In this document: positions 48,359 to 58,056 of the stretch, in pieces | How the letters are laid out: each line of letters begins with the position of its first letter | How positions within the stretch are numbered: position 1 is the first letter of the stretch | Assembly: GCF_001422325.1 (NCBI RefSeq) | Contig: NZ_LMMR01000006.1 | Coordinates: forward strand, 1-64,000 | Reading direction: 5' to 3' | Source of the DNA: Leifsonia sp. Leaf264 | GTDB taxonomy: Bacteria; Actinomycetota; Actinomycetes; Actinomycetales; Microbacteriaceae | Length of the DNA stretch: 64,000 nt | Made by a program: the position numbers and the translations under genes | Notes under the pieces: generated by a model | Database searches by the model: none | Told to the model about the DNA's origin: nothing | The model's input: only the letters and a program-made list of their open reading frames with translations

Positions 48359-48667
48359 TTACTTGGCCTTCTCGAGGATCTCGACCAGGCGCCAGCGCTT
48401 TGAGGCGCTGAGGGGACGGGTCTCGCTGATGAGGACGAGGTCGCCGATGCCGGCCGTGTTGAGCTCGTCGTGCGCCTTCACCTTGGAGGTGCGGCGGATG
48501 ACCTTGCCGTACAGCGGGTGCTTCACGCGGTCCTCGACCTCGACGACGATGGTCTTCTCCATCTTGTCGCTCGTGACGTAGCCACGACGGGTCTTGCGGT
48601 AGCCGCGAACGAGCTCAGCCGTCTCGGCGACCTCGACCGCAGCTGCGGCCTTCTTGGTCTCAGCCAT
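48359..48667 (-). CDS. rpsQ: Ribosomal protein S17 with N-terminal extension
   Basis: 102 residues (E. coli 84). Core from about residue 20: [48 protein letters not shown], ending [19 protein letters not shown]. The first 19 residues are Ala/Glu/Val-rich. 2 bp after rpmC. Confidence 0.97.
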   Translation of the reverse strand: MAETKKAAAAVEVAETAELVRGYRKTRRGYVTSDKMEKTIVVEVEDRVKHPLYGKVIRRTSKVKAHDELNTAGIGDLVLISETRPLSASKRWRLVEILEKAK

Positions 48668-48669
48668 GA

Positions 48670-48993
48670 CTAGGCCTCCTTCGTCTCTGCAGCCTCGGTG
48701 ACCTCTTCGGTCGCCTTGGCCTTCTTGGCGCTCTTCTTCTCAGCCTTGGCGGGAACCTCGACCGGTGCGGGAGTGGCACGGATGCCGAGCTCCCGCTCAC
48801 GGATGACCGTGTAGATGCGAGCAATGTCGCGCTTGACGGCACGCAGGCGGCCGTGGCTCTCGAGCTGGCCGGTGGCCGACTGGAAGCGCAGGTTGAACAG
48901 CTCTTCCTTGCTCTTCTTCAGCTCTTCTACGAGACGCTCGTCGTCATAGGTGTCGAGCTCGACTGAGGCGAGCTCCTTGGATCCGATCGCCAT
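48670..48993 (-). CDS. rpmC: Ribosomal protein L29 with Lys/Glu-rich C-terminal extension
   Basis: 107 residues (usual 63-80). The L29 core is residues 10-75 ([52 protein letters not shown]). The remaining 30 residues read [22 protein letters not shown] and end in an acidic tail. Shares one base with rplP. Confidence 0.96.
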   Translation of the reverse strand: MAIGSKELASVELDTYDDERLVEELKKSKEELFNLRFQSATGQLESHGRLRAVKRDIARIYTVIRERELGIRATPAPVEVPAKAEKKSAKKAKATEEVTEAAETKEA

Positions 48994-49412
48994 TATGCGT
49001 CGCCCTCCTCGCGCTTGATGATGCGTGCCTTGAGAGGCAGCTTGTGGATTGCACGGGTCATGGCCTCACGAGCGAGTTCCTCGGAGACGCCGGAGACCTC
49101 GAAGAGGACTCGACCCGGCTTGACGTTCGCGACCCACCACTCGGGCGAACCCTTACCGGAACCCATGCGGGTCTCGGCAGGCTTCTTGGTGAGCGGACGG
49201 TCGGGGTAGATGTTGATCCACACCTTTCCACCACGCTTGATGTGACGCGTCATCGCGATACGAGCGGACTCGATCTGACGGTTGGTCACGTAGGCGGGGG
49301 TCAGGGCCTGGATACCGAACTCACCGAAGGTGACCTTGGTACCACCGGTGGCCTGGCCGGAACGGCCGGGGTGGTGCTGCTTGCGGTGCTTGACTCGACG
49401 GGGAATCAACAT
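48993..49412 (-). CDS. rplP: Ribosomal protein L16
   Basis: 139 residues. [87 protein letters not shown] is the family signature. One-base overlaps with rpsC and rpmC. Confidence 0.98.
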   Translation of the reverse strand: MLIPRRVKHRKQHHPGRSGQATGGTKVTFGEFGIQALTPAYVTNRQIESARIAMTRHIKRGGKVWINIYPDRPLTKKPAETRMGSGKGSPEWWVANVKPGRVLFEVSGVSEELAREAMTRAIHKLPLKARIIKREEGDA

Positions 49413-50170
49413 TATGCCGACGCTCCTTCCGCGACCGGTGCCTCGGCGCGCGGGGCACGGCGGGGACGGTCGTCACGACGCTCGGGGCGCGACGACTTCT
49501 GGTTCGCCTGCTCGCGAGCGAGTTCCTTGTTGGTGATGTCGCCCTTGTAGATCCAGACCTTCACGCCGATGCGGCCGAAGGTGGTCTTCGCCTCGTAGAA
49601 GCCGTAGTCGATGTTCGCGCGGAGCGTGTGCAGCGGCACACGGCCTTCGCGGTAGAACTCCGAACGGCTCATCTCGGCGCCGCCGAGGCGGCCGGAGACC
49701 TGGATGCGGACACCCTTGACGGACGGGGTGCGCTGGGCGCCCTGCAGGCCCTTGCGCATCGCGCGGCGGAAGGCCACACGTGCGGAGAGCTGCTCGGCGA
49801 TGCCCTGCGCGACCAGCTGAGCGTCGGACTCGGGGTTCTTGACCTCGAGGATGTTCAGCTGGATCTGCTTGGCGGTGAGCTTCTCGAGGTCGGCGCGGAT
49901 GCGCTCGGCCTCTGCTCCACGCCGGCCGATGACGATGCCCGGGCGAGCGGTGTGGATGTCCACACGCACTCGGTCGCGAGTGCGCTCGATCTCGATGCGC
50001 GAGACTCCCGCGCGGTCGAGCGAGGTCTGCAGCAGACGACGGATCTTGATGTCCTCAGCGATGTAGTCGCTGTAGCGCTGACCCGGCTTGGTCGAGTCGG
50101 AGAACCAACGCGACACGTGGTCGGTCGTGATTCCCAGACGAAAACCGTAGGGGTTTACCTTCTGACCCAT
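49412..50170 (-). CDS. rpsC: Ribosomal protein S3
   Basis: 252 residues. [24 protein letters not shown], a KH domain with [15 protein letters not shown], and the C-terminal [11 protein letters not shown]. The last 40 residues ([21 protein letters not shown]) are a basic then acidic low-complexity tail. Coupled to rplV by a one-base overlap. Confidence 0.98.
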   Translation of the reverse strand: MGQKVNPYGFRLGITTDHVSRWFSDSTKPGQRYSDYIAEDIKIRRLLQTSLDRAGVSRIEIERTRDRVRVDIHTARPGIVIGRRGAEAERIRADLEKLTAKQIQLNILEVKNPESDAQLVAQGIAEQLSARVAFRRAMRKGLQGAQRTPSVKGVRIQVSGRLGGAEMSRSEFYREGRVPLHTLRANIDYGFYEAKTTFGRIGVKVWIYKGDITNKELAREQANQKSSRPERRDDRPRRAPRAEAPVAEGASA

Positions 50171-50535
50171 TACTTCGTACCCTCCTCAGGAGTGGCGAGC
50201 ACAACAGTGATGTGGCTGGTGCGCTTCAAAATCTGGAATGCACGGCCCTGGGCACGCGGCTGGAAACGCTTGAGGGTTGCGCCCTCGTCGACGAATGCCT
50301 TGGCGATGTACAGGTCCTGCTCGTCCAGGTAGGTGTTCGAGGCGTCGGCCTTGACTCGCGCATTCGCGATTGCCGAGGCAACCAGCTTGTACACGGGCTC
50401 ACTTGCACCCTGCGGGGCGAACTTCAGGATGGCGAGTGCCTCCTGAGCCTGCTTTCCGCGGATGAGGTTGACGACGCGACGAGCCTTCTGGGGGGTGACG
50501 CGGATGTGTCGCACGCGTGCGATCGACTCCACCAT
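50170..50535 (-). CDS. rplV: Ribosomal protein L22
   Basis: 121 residues: [32 protein letters not shown], and a C-terminal hairpin region [24 protein letters not shown] whose loop lines the exit tunnel and is a macrolide-resistance site in other bacteria. Confidence 0.98.
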   Translation of the reverse strand: MVESIARVRHIRVTPQKARRVVNLIRGKQAQEALAILKFAPQGASEPVYKLVASAIANARVKADASNTYLDEQDLYIAKAFVDEGATLKRFQPRAQGRAFQILKRTSHITVVLATPEEGTK

Positions 50536-50561
50536 TTCTTCTCCTCCTTCACGTCGCCGCG

Positions 50562-50843
50562 TTAGCGGCGACGGCCCTTCTTGTCGTCCTTCACGTGTCC
50601 ACGGAAGGTGCGGGTGGGCGCGAACTCGCCGAGCTTGTGCCCGACCATGGTCTCGGTGACGAACACCGGGATGTGCTTGCGACCGTCGTGCACCGCGATG
50701 GTGTGACCCAGCATGGCCGGGATGATCATCGAGCGGCGCGACCAGGTCTTGATCACGTTCTTGCTGTTGGCCTCGTTGGCCGAGATCACCTTGCGAAGCA
50801 GGTGGTCATCGACGAAGGGGCCCTTCTTGAGACTGCGTGGCAT
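50562..50843 (-). CDS. rpsS: Ribosomal protein S19
   Basis: 93 residues: [68 protein letters not shown]. Normal length, 12 bp after rplB. Confidence 0.98.
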   Translation of the reverse strand: MPRSLKKGPFVDDHLLRKVISANEANSKNVIKTWSRRSMIIPAMLGHTIAVHDGRKHIPVFVTETMVGHKLGEFAPTRTFRGHVKDDKKGRRR

Positions 50844-50855
50844 CTTCTACAACTC

Positions 50856-51695
50856 CTACTTACGCTTCTTGCCGACGTTGCGTCGACGGACAATGAGCTG
50901 GTCGCTGGGAAGGTTTCGCTTGCGCGTGCGGCCTTCCTTCTGTCCCCAGGGGCTGACCGGGTGACGTCCACCGGAGGTCTTACCCTCACCACCACCGTGC
51001 GGGTGGTCGACCGGGTTCATGGCCACACCACGCACGGTCGGGCGAACGCCCTTCCAGCGCATACGGCCGGCCTTTCCCCAGTTGATGTTCGACTGCTCGG
51101 CGTTGCCGACCTCGCCGATCGTGGCGCGGCAGCGCGCATCCACGTTGCGGATCTCGCCCGAGGGGAGACGCAGCTGGGCGTAGGGGCCATCCTTGGCGAC
51201 GAGACGCACGGATGCGCCCGCCGAACGGGCCATCTTCGCGCCGCCACCGGGACGGAGCTCGATGGCGTGGATGACGGTACCCGTCGGGATGTTCTTCAGC
51301 GGGAGGTTGTTGCCCGGCTTGATGTCAGCGCTGGCGCCCGACTCGATCATGTCGCCCTGGGCGAGCTTGTTCGGAGCCAGGATGTAGCGCTTGGTGCCGT
51401 CTGCGAAGTGCAACAGCGCGATACGGGCGGTGCGGTTGGGGTCGTACTCGATGTGAGCGACCTTGGCCGGCACGCCGTCCTTGTCGTTGCGCTTGAAGTC
51501 GATCACGCGGTACTGGCGCTTGTGGCCACCACCGATGTGACGGGTCGTGATGCGACCCTGGTTGTTACGTCCACCGGTCTTGGGCAGCGGACGAAGCAGC
51601 GACTTCTCGGGGGTCGAGCGGGTGATCTCTGCGAAGTCCGCAACAGACGAACCGCGGCGACCCGGCGTCGTGGGCTTGTACTTACGAATAGCCAT
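50856..51695 (-). CDS. rplB: Ribosomal protein L2
   Basis: 279 residues. [32 protein letters not shown] at the start and the peptidyl-transferase-associated [14 protein letters not shown] near residue 225, with the conserved histidine. ATG at 51695; the longer open frame upstream overlaps rplW and is not coding. Confidence 0.98.
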   Translation of the reverse strand: MAIRKYKPTTPGRRGSSVADFAEITRSTPEKSLLRPLPKTGGRNNQGRITTRHIGGGHKRQYRVIDFKRNDKDGVPAKVAHIEYDPNRTARIALLHFADGTKRYILAPNKLAQGDMIESGASADIKPGNNLPLKNIPTGTVIHAIELRPGGGAKMARSAGASVRLVAKDGPYAQLRLPSGEIRNVDARCRATIGEVGNAEQSNINWGKAGRMRWKGVRPTVRGVAMNPVDHPHGGGEGKTSGGRHPVSPWGQKEGRTRKRNLPSDQLIVRRRNVGKKRK

Positions 51696-51712
51696 AGTTA
51701 TTCCTCTGCTCC

Positions 51713-52015
51713 CTAGCCGACAGCCGTGAAGATGTCGATGGAACCGGACTTGAGCGTGACGATGGCACGCTTGGTGTCCTTGCGCTTGCCCATACCGAAC
51801 TTGGTGCGGCGGGTCTTGCCAACACGGTTGAGCGTGTTGATCGAAGCGACCTGGACGTTGAAGATCTTCTCGATGGCGAGCTTGATCTCGGTCTTGTTCG
51901 AGCGCGGGTCCACGATGAACGTGTACTTGCCCTCGTCGATCAGGCCGTAGCTCTTCTCCGAGACGACCGGCGAGATGATGACATCGCGCGGGTCCTTGTT
52001 GTGGGCGGCGCTCAT
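51713..52015 (-). CDS. rplW: Ribosomal protein L23
   Basis: 100 residues: [56 protein letters not shown]. Sits at the tunnel exit and docks trigger factor and SRP. Four-base overlap with rplD. Confidence 0.98.
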   Translation of the reverse strand: MSAAHNKDPRDVIISPVVSEKSYGLIDEGKYTFIVDPRSNKTEIKLAIEKIFNVQVASINTLNRVGKTRRTKFGMGKRKDTKRAIVTLKSGSIDIFTAVG

Positions 52016-52671
52016 GCGGAGACCTCAACCTTCTTGGTCTTGGCTGCGATGAACGAGTCCAGAGCAGCCTTGGTGAAGACGATGTCGTCGGAGACGAGGA
52101 CGTCGTAGGCGTTCAGCTGGTCGGCCGTGAGGGTGTGCACGGTCGGGATGTTGCGCACGGCCTTGAGAGCCTGCTCGTCGCCGCGCGAGAGCACGATGAG
52201 AACGTGCTTCGAGGTGGCGATCTGGTCGAGCAGTGCGATGACGGCCTTGGTCTTCGGGGTCTCACCGATGGTGAGCGACTCGACGACGTGCACGCGGGCT
52301 CCGCGAGCGCGGTCCGAGAGGGCACCGAGCAGGGCTGCGGCGATCATCTTCTTGGGGGTGCGCTGCGAGTAGTCGCGGGGGGTCGGTCCGTGGACGATTC
52401 CACCACCGGTCATCTGAGGGGCGCGGATCGAGCCCTGACGAGCGCGACCGGTTCCCTTCTGCTTGAACGGCTTGCGGCCGGCGCCGGAGACCTCGCCACG
52501 GCTCTTCACCTTGTGGGTGCCCTGACGGGCAGCTGCGAGCTGCGCCACGACGACCTGGTGGATGAGCGGGACGTTGGTCTGCACGTCGAAGAGCTCAGCG
52601 GGGAGCTCGACGGTGCCGGACTTCTTTCCAGTCACGTCGACGACGTCGACGGTGTTGGTAGCTGTAGCCAT
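52012..52671 (-). CDS. rplD: Ribosomal protein L4
   Basis: 219 residues. [59 protein letters not shown] is the tunnel-loop signature. In E. coli L4 also represses its own operon; whether that occurs here is unknown. 4 bp after rplC. Confidence 0.98.
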   Translation of the reverse strand: MATATNTVDVVDVTGKKSGTVELPAELFDVQTNVPLIHQVVVAQLAAARQGTHKVKSRGEVSGAGRKPFKQKGTGRARQGSIRAPQMTGGGIVHGPTPRDYSQRTPKKMIAAALLGALSDRARGARVHVVESLTIGETPKTKAVIALLDQIATSKHVLIVLSRGDEQALKAVRNIPTVHTLTADQLNAYDVLVSDDIVFTKAALDSFIAAKTKKVEVSA

Positions 52672-52675
52672 GTGG

Positions 52676-53332
52676 TTACGCCCCCTTCACTGCGGTGCGG
52701 ACGAAAACGAGGCGGCCACGAGCGCCGGGAACGGCGCCCTTGACCAGGATGAGGCCCTTCTCGGCGTCGATCGCCTGAACCTTGAGGTTCATGACGGTCA
52801 CGCGCTCGGCACCCATACGGCCGGCCATGCGCATGCCCTTGAAGACACGGCTGGGGGTCGAGGAGGCGCCGATGGAGCCCGGCTTGCGGTGGTTGCGGTG
52901 CGAACCGTGCGAAGCGGAGACACCCTTGAAGTTGTGGCGCTTCATGACACCGGCGGTGCCCTTACCCTTGCTCGTGCCGACGACGTCGACGAGCTGTCCG
53001 GCCTCGAACACACCGTCAGCGGTGAGCTCCTGGCCGAGGGTGTAGTCGGCGGCGTCAGCGGTACGCACCTCGGTGAGGTGCCGACGCGGGGTGACTCCGG
53101 CCTTGTCGAAGTGACCGGCGGCGGGCTTGTTCACCTTGCGCGGGTCGATCTGGCCCGCGGCGATCTGCACGGCGCTGTAGCCGTCGACCTCTGCGGTACG
53201 AATCTGGGTCACGACGTTCGGCGAAACCTCGATGACGGTGACGGGGATGAGCTTGTTGTTCTCGTCCCACACCTGGGTCATGCCAAGCTTCGTGCCGAGC
53301 AGACCCTTGCTGGTCTTGTTAGCAGTAGACAT
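52676..53332 (-). CDS. rplC: Ribosomal protein L3
   Basis: 218 residues. [31 protein letters not shown] at the start, and the [43 protein letters not shown] loop that reaches the peptidyl-transferase centre. ATG at 53332 gives the family N-terminus; the frame is open 12 codons more. 10 bp after rpsJ. Confidence 0.98.
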   Translation of the reverse strand: MSTANKTSKGLLGTKLGMTQVWDENNKLIPVTVIEVSPNVVTQIRTAEVDGYSAVQIAAGQIDPRKVNKPAAGHFDKAGVTPRRHLTEVRTADAADYTLGQELTADGVFEAGQLVDVVGTSKGKGTAGVMKRHNFKGVSASHGSHRNHRKPGSIGASSTPSRVFKGMRMAGRMGAERVTVMNLKVQAIDAEKGLILVKGAVPGARGRLVFVRTAVKGA

Positions 53333-53342
53333 GGTCGTTCCC

Positions 53343-53651
53343 TTAGAGCTTGATCTCGATGTTGACATCGGCCGGAAGGTCGAGGCGCATCAGCGAGTCG
53401 ACAGCCTTGGGCGTCGGGTCGATGATGTCGATGAGGCGCTTGTGGGTGCGCATCTCGAAGTGCTCGCGGCTGTCCTTGTACTTGTGGGGGGAACGGATCA
53501 CGCAGATCACGTTCTTCTCCGTCGGAAGCGGCACGGGGCCGACGACGGTTGCACCAGCACGGGTGACCGTGTCGACGATCTTGCGCGCCGAGGTGTCGAT
53601 GACCTCGTGGTCGTATGACTTCAGTCGAATGCGGATCTTCTGTCCCGCCAT
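53343..53651 (-). CDS. rpsJ: Ribosomal protein S10
   Basis: 102 residues: [75 protein letters not shown]. Also binds NusB in antitermination. First gene of the S10 cluster; ATG at 53651, normal length. Confidence 0.98.
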   Translation of the reverse strand: MAGQKIRIRLKSYDHEVIDTSARKIVDTVTRAGATVVGPVPLPTEKNVICVIRSPHKYKDSREHFEMRTHKRLIDIIDPTPKAVDSLMRLDLPADVNIEIKL

Positions 53652-53729
53652 GTCGAACTCTCTCTCTGTCAAGGCGTCTTACATCCCGGCTCTCTCGAGC
53701 CGGCTGCATTGGACGCCGTCGTAGCACTA

Positions 53730-53758
53730 CGTATGTCGCACCACTGTTTATCTGTCAA
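53730..53758 (-). promoter_or_regulatory. Promoter of the S10 ribosomal operon
   Basis: Minus strand perfect TTGACA (53753-53758), 17-base spacer, CATACG (53730-53735). The -35 is consensus, the -10 weak. The start would be near 53723, leaving a leader of about 70 bases before rpsJ. Confidence 0.6.
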
Positions 53759-53954
53759 TCGGCCGCCGACCGGGCCTGTCCACACAACCGGATGGCGCTC
53801 ATCCGATGATGTCGACAGACCCGACCTGCGAGCCTGTCACCGACTCTCATCCTCCGGCCTGGACCGGAAGTGGCACAGAGATAGACCCTGCGCAGTGATA
53901 GTCGATTAAGTCCGTCCTGCTGCCCGCGGCCTAACCTGATCCCGGAGGGAGGTT

Positions 53955-54017
53955 ATGCACTGCCTGGCAGTGATTCGAAGACGCGTGAACACGCAGTCGT
54001 CCGAAATGCTGAACTAG
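53955..54017 (+). CDS. Possible 20-residue leader-type peptide (uncertain)
   Basis: ATG at 53955 preceded by GGAGGGAGG, one of the strongest Shine-Dalgarno sequences in the window. It is followed by 20 codons (MHCLAVIRRRVN, then TQSSEMLN) and TAG. The cysteine near the start and RRRVN resemble the short leader peptides with an RR-H/R-V-D/N core found upstream of sulfur genes in actinobacteria. No sulfur gene follows on this strand; the next plus-strand gene is the OsmC-like one 0.8 kb away. It could be a relic, a regulatory peptide or chance. Confidence 0.25.
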   Translation: MHCLAVIRRRVNTQSSEMLN

Positions 54018-54089
54018 TCGAGTTTGCCACACTGGAAGCCATGCTGCAAGCCCGGGCGTGTCGCGCCCCGGTGACTCCCAGCTTCGGCG

Positions 54090-54812
54090 TCATTCCGGGG
54101 CGCGCAGGGCGTCGGCGGCCGCGATCTCACGGGTGCGCGCGACGTGCAGAAGGGCGACGGCGACGAGCATCAGAACGGCCGCACCGAGGAGCGCCGGCGC
54201 TCCCCCGGTGAGCCGGATGAGCAACGCTCCCGATGCGCCCCCGAGCCCCATCGCCAGCACGGCACCGAGGCGACGGCGCCACTTGTCGCCGGTGCCACCG
54301 GCCAGACGGCTGTCGATGGCCAGGTTCGCGAGTGTCGAGGTGACCACGATCGTGGTGACGTCGGTGATGCCGGTCGCCCGCACGCTGGCGGCCTGTGCGC
54401 CCATCACCACGGCGAGCAGTCCGGTGACAGCGAGCAGGAGGGCGCCTCCGAGGGTCTGCGCGGTCAGCCAGACGATGCCGAGCACGAGGGCGAGGATGGC
54501 CGATCCGAGGAGCACGACGATGTTCGCCGTCGGCAGGCGACTGGCATGCACCCGGCCCCGCACGATGCGCGCGCAGAGCAGCGCTCCGATCAGGAAGCCG
54601 ATGAGCGCGACGGCGTTGTTGAGCAGCGGGGTGGTGCCCGTGCCGGCCAGTCCGAACCCGATGAAGAGCACGTTCCCGGTCATGTTGCCGGTGAAGACCC
54701 TGTCGAGGGCGAGGTAGCTGACGGCGTCGACGACGCCCGTCGAGAAGGTCAGGAGTTGCAGGGCCGGCAGGAACGCGGCGTCGAAGCGTCGCTGAGTGGC
54801 CGCATCCGTCAT
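54090..54812 (-). CDS. DUF1275 (YoaK-type) membrane protein
   Basis: 240 residues, about six membrane segments. FLPALQLLTFSTGVVDAVSYLALDRVFTGNMTGNVLFIGFGLAG is the DUF1275 signature, and MGAQAASVRATGITDVTTIVVTSTLANLA is its second conserved block. The function of the family is unknown. ATG at 54812 with TACCGT ending seven bases upstream, so probably leaderless. Divergent from the OsmC-like gene. Confidence 0.85.
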   Translation of the reverse strand: MTDAATQRRFDAAFLPALQLLTFSTGVVDAVSYLALDRVFTGNMTGNVLFIGFGLAGTGTTPLLNNAVALIGFLIGALLCARIVRGRVHASRLPTANIVVLLGSAILALVLGIVWLTAQTLGGALLLAVTGLLAVVMGAQAASVRATGITDVTTIVVTSTLANLAIDSRLAGGTGDKWRRRLGAVLAMGLGGASGALLIRLTGGAPALLGAAVLMLVAVALLHVARTREIAAADALRAPE

Positions 54813-54819
54813 ACGCTCA

Positions 54820-54825
54820 ACGGTA
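54820..54825 (-). promoter_or_regulatory. Candidate -10 box of the DUF1275 gene, leaderless
   Basis: TACCGT on the minus strand (TANNNT) ends seven bases before the ATG at 54812, and there is no Shine-Dalgarno site in between. Confidence 0.45.
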
Positions 54826-54852
54826 CAGACAGATCGACGGTGGGGATGGCGC

Positions 54853-55308
54853 ATGACGAACGACAGGATTCCGACCGGGGTGCGCGTGGCGCCGGGCAGC
54901 GTCTCGGCCACCCGGGTGGGCGCTCGCACCTTCGAGGGCAGGAACGACCGCGGCGCGACAGTGTTGATCGGCCCGGCGGCCGTGGACGGCGCCTTCACGC
55001 CCGGTGAGCTGCTGAAGGCCGCCCTGGCCGGATGCGCCGGCATGAGCGCCGACACCGTGATCGCGCGTCGCCTCGGCGACGACTTCACGGCGACCTACTG
55101 GGCGCACGGGACGTCTGACGAGGCGGAGAACCGGTACAAGGCCATCGACGAGGAGATCGTGATCGACGGCCTCGACGAGATGAGCGTCGAGGACCGCGCC
55201 AGGCTCATCAGCCTCATCGAGCGCTCCATCGAGAAGTCCTGCACCGTCGCGCGCAGCGTCGGGAGCGCCATCGACCTGTCGACGACGATCAACGGCACCG
55301 AGGTCTGA
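54853..55308 (+). CDS. OsmC/Ohr family protein
   Basis: 151 residues. OsmC fold with both family cysteines, in LAGCAGMSADTV (Cys61) and IEKSCTVARS (Cys130), and an arginine in TGVRVAPGS. The two cysteines reduce organic hydroperoxides in characterised members. The first conserved block (PAAVDGAFTPGELLKAALAGCAGM) is closer to OsmC-like YhfA types than to Ohr, so peroxidase activity is likely but not certain. ATG at 54853 with GGGGAT upstream. Short divergent spacing to DUF1275. Confidence 0.8.
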   Translation: MTNDRIPTGVRVAPGSVSATRVGARTFEGRNDRGATVLIGPAAVDGAFTPGELLKAALAGCAGMSADTVIARRLGDDFTATYWAHGTSDEAENRYKAIDEEIVIDGLDEMSVEDRARLISLIERSIEKSCTVARSVGSAIDLSTTINGTEV

Positions 55309-55335
55309 GCACCACGCCCACGGCCGCACTGGGTG

Positions 55336-56577
55336 TCACGGAGCGCCGCTGCGGCAGGCGAGGTGCTCGGCCTCCTCGGTGAGGGCGTCAGCGGCGAGGG
55401 CCGAGCCTCCGACGAGTGCGACGGCCATGGCTGCGGCGCCGGCGATGATGGTGCGGGTGCGGAGCCGGTGGCTGGCCGTCCCGAAGCGGATCGGGTCCTC
55501 GATCAAGCACGTCGTGCCCCAGGCGAGCAGCACCGAGATGGCCAGCAGGAGCAGCATCACCGGGTTCTCACTGGGCCGGCCGGTGATGTAGGGCGTCAAC
55601 AGCACGACGGGCCAGTGCCACAGGTAGAGCGCGTAGGAGATGCCGCCGACCCACAGCACTGGTGCCAGCGACACCAGCCGGCTGGTCGACCAGCCGACGG
55701 CGGGAGTGCCTGCCCAGATGACAGCAGCGGTCCCGAGCACGGGCATCAGCACCGCCAGCCCGGGGAACGCGTCGATGTCAGTCGCGACGTAGACGGATGC
55801 CACGATCAGGGCGAGCCCGAACCAGGATGCTGCAGCACGGAGCCGGTCACGCCCCACCGCCAGTGGCGCACAGGCGAGCAGTCCGCCGACCCCGAACTCC
55901 CACGCACGGCTGAGGGTGGAGAAGTAGGCGAGGTTGTTGTCAATGCTCACGAGCAGGATGGACGAGGCGAAGGAGAGTGCGGTGACCGTCGCGAGCAGGA
56001 TGACGACCACGCACATCCTGGGGCGGACGAGACGGGCTGCGATCCAGACCCCGGCGAGGATGACGAGCGGCCAGAGCAGGTAGAACTGCTCCTCGACCGA
56101 GAGCGACCAGTAGTGCTGCACGGGCGTCGACTCGAGGGCCGCCGTCGCCGCCTGCTGCGAGTCGACCGCCTGCGTCCAGTTCTCGATGAACAGCGTGCTC
56201 GCCAGGATCTCGCGGAACCAGCGTGCGGCCTCCGCCGGCGGCACGACGATGGCCGTCGTCACGGCTGTGACGGCGAGCACCAGGAGAGCGGAGGGCAGGA
56301 TGCGGCGTACACGACGCCCGTAGAAGCGCGCGAAGCGGATGCGTCCGTTCTGGGCGGCATCCCGCAGCAGGATGCCCGTGATGAGGAAGCCAGACACGAC
56401 GAAGAAGACGTCGACGCCGACATAACCGGCGGGGGCGAGAGCGGGCCAGAAGTGGTAGAGCACCACGACACCGACGGCCAGGGCGCGGAGGGCCTGGATC
56501 TCCGGGCGCGCAGGACGACGGTCGGAGGGGACCGCCGATTCGCGCTGCATCCCGCCACGGTAACCATGAACCCCCAT
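55336..56577 (-). CDS. Acyltransferase 3 family membrane protein (OafA/YrhL-like)
   Basis: About 413 residues with ten membrane segments. RPEIQALRALAVGVVVLYHFWP carries the catalytic RALA...H motif; GYVGVDVFFVVSGFLITGILLRD and FYGRRVRRILPSALLVL are the other family blocks, along with PVQHYWSLSVEEQFYLLWPLVIL. These enzymes O-acetylate or O-succinylate envelope glycans or lipids. The C-terminal SGNH domain seen in some OafA members is absent, so it is the short form. The start is uncertain: ATG at 56577 or at 56550. Converges with the OsmC-like gene. Confidence 0.85.
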   Translation of the reverse strand: MGVHGYRGGMQRESAVPSDRRPARPEIQALRALAVGVVVLYHFWPALAPAGYVGVDVFFVVSGFLITGILLRDAAQNGRIRFARFYGRRVRRILPSALLVLAVTAVTTAIVVPPAEAARWFREILASTLFIENWTQAVDSQQAATAALESTPVQHYWSLSVEEQFYLLWPLVILAGVWIAARLVRPRMCVVVILLATVTALSFASSILLVSIDNNLAYFSTLSRAWEFGVGGLLACAPLAVGRDRLRAAASWFGLALIVASVYVATDIDAFPGLAVLMPVLGTAAVIWAGTPAVGWSTSRLVSLAPVLWVGGISYALYLWHWPVVLLTPYITGRPSENPVMLLLLAISVLLAWGTTCLIEDPIRFGTASHRLRTRTIIAGAAAMAVALVGGSALAADALTEEAEHLACRSGAP

Positions 56578-56635
56578 GCGAACGCAAGGATCGTGGGCCG
56601 ACTCTCACCCAATCGTCACCAGCGCGACGCATGCG

Positions 56636-56671
56636 AAAAGGGGGCCGAGCCCGAAGGCCCGACCCCCTTTT
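56636..56671 (-). terminator. Terminator of the str operon after tuf
   Basis: 16-bp stem with two G-U pairs, arms AAAAGGGGG... / ...CCCCCTTTT, loop CGAA, followed by T on the minus strand. It lies 19 bases after the tuf stop codon and ends the rpsL-rpsG-fusA-tuf unit. Confidence 0.9.
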
Positions 56672-56689
56672 CAGGAGTAACGAGAGTTA

Positions 56690-57883
56690 CTACTTGATGA
56701 TGCTGGTGACCGTACCGGCACCCACGGTGCGTCCACCCTCACGGATGGCGAAGCCGAGGCCCTCTTCCATGGCGATCGGCTGGATCAGCGCGACCGTCAT
56801 GTCTGTGGTGTCGCCGGGCATGACCATCTCGGTGCCCTCGGGCAGCGTGATGACGCCGGTGACGTCGGTGGTGCGGAAGTAGAACTGCGGACGGTAGTTC
56901 GCGTAGAACGGGTTGTGACGCCCACCCTCATCCTTGGACAGGATGTACGCGGTGCCCTCGAAGTCGGTGTGCGGCGTGACCGAACCCGGCTTGACGACGA
57001 CCTGGCCGCGCTCGACATCCTCGCGCTTGGTGCCGCGGAGGAGCAGACCACAGTTCTCGCCGGCCCATGCCTCGTCGAGCTGCTTGTGGAACATCTCGAT
57101 ACCAGTGACCGTGGTCTTCTGCGTCGGGCGGATGCCGACGATCTCGACCTCGGAGTTGATCTTGAGGGTTCCACGCTCGGCGCGGCCGGTGACGACGGTG
57201 CCACGACCGGTGATCGTGAAGACGTCCTCGACGGGCATGAGGAACGGCTTGTCCTTGTCGCGGATCGGGTCCGGAACGGACTCGTCGACGGCGTCCATGA
57301 GGTCGAGGATCGACTGGACCCACTTCTCGTCACCCTCGAGAGCCTTGAGGCCCGAGACCTGGACGACGGGGGCGTTGTCGCCATCGAAGCCCTGGCTGGA
57401 GAGCAGCTCGCGAACCTCGAGCTCGACGAGCTCCAGGATCTCCTCGTCGTCGACCATGTCGGACTTGTTCAGCGCGACGAGCAGGTAGGGAACGCCGACC
57501 TGCTTGGCGAGCAGCACGTGCTCACGCGTCTGAGCCATCGGGCCGTCGGTGGCGGCGACCACGAGGATCGCGCCGTCCATCTGTGCAGCACCGGTGATCA
57601 TGTTCTTGATGTAGTCGGCGTGACCGGGAGCGTCGACGTGCGCGTAGTGGCGCTTCGGCGTCTCGTACTCGACGTGCGAGATGTTGATCGTGATGCCGCG
57701 CTGGCGCTCCTCGGGAGCGGAGTCGATCGACGCGAAGTCGCGCTGCACGTTGGTGGCAGACGGGAACTTGTCCGCGAGCACCTTCGAGATAGCGGCGGTG
57801 AGCGTGGTCTTGCCGTGGTCGACGTGACCGATCGTTCCGATGTTGACGTGCGGCTTGGTCCGCTCGAACTTGGCCTTAGCCAC
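56690..57883 (-). CDS. tuf: Elongation factor Tu
   Basis: 397 residues. GTPase motifs [17 protein letters not shown] and NKSDMVD; domains II/III with the EF-Tu signature and ending [13 protein letters not shown]. Delivers aminoacyl-tRNA to the ribosome. GTG start at 57883 with GAGGAGG seven bases upstream. 173 bp after fusA, a gap with a strong hairpin, so tuf may also have its own promoter. Confidence 0.98.
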   Translation of the reverse strand: MAKAKFERTKPHVNIGTIGHVDHGKTTLTAAISKVLADKFPSATNVQRDFASIDSAPEERQRGITINISHVEYETPKRHYAHVDAPGHADYIKNMITGAAQMDGAILVVAATDGPMAQTREHVLLAKQVGVPYLLVALNKSDMVDDEEILELVELEVRELLSSQGFDGDNAPVVQVSGLKALEGDEKWVQSILDLMDAVDESVPDPIRDKDKPFLMPVEDVFTITGRGTVVTGRAERGTLKINSEVEIVGIRPTQKTTVTGIEMFHKQLDEAWAGENCGLLLRGTKREDVERGQVVVKPGSVTPHTDFEGTAYILSKDEGGRHNPFYANYRPQFYFRTTDVTGVITLPEGTEMVMPGDTTDMTVALIQPIAMEEGLGFAIREGGRTVGAGTVTSIIK

Positions 57884-57987
57884 TGTGGGTCCTCCTCAGG
57901 ACTCGTGTAGAAGCGCCGGGCGCTGGATTGCACTCGGTTTCTACGGGGGTTTGTGTTGTCATGTTACTTCATCAACCGGGGCGTGAA

Positions 57988-58010
57988 CCGGGGGAGCTGG
58001 GCTCCCCCGG
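57988..58010 (-). promoter_or_regulatory. Hairpin in the fusA-tuf gap
   Basis: 10-bp perfect stem CCGGGGGAGC / GCTCCCCCGG with a three-base loop. It lies 47 bases after the fusA stop, with no T run. Could be a partial terminator or a processing site that sets the tuf:fusA ratio. Confidence 0.6.
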
Positions 58011-58056
58011 CGCCGACATTGCTGTCAGTGCTCCAGCGCGGTGAACGCAGGTGGTG

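Larger units (their letters stand above)
53652..54089. other. Intergenic region upstream of rpsJ
   Basis: 438 bases. They hold the rpsJ promoter (53730-53758) and a possible 20-residue reading frame with a strong Shine-Dalgarno site (53955-54017). Near the convergent DUF1275 stop codon there is an imperfect stem GCCCCGG/CCGGGGC (about 54065-54102). Apart from these I see no conserved gene or RNA. Confidence 0.6.
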
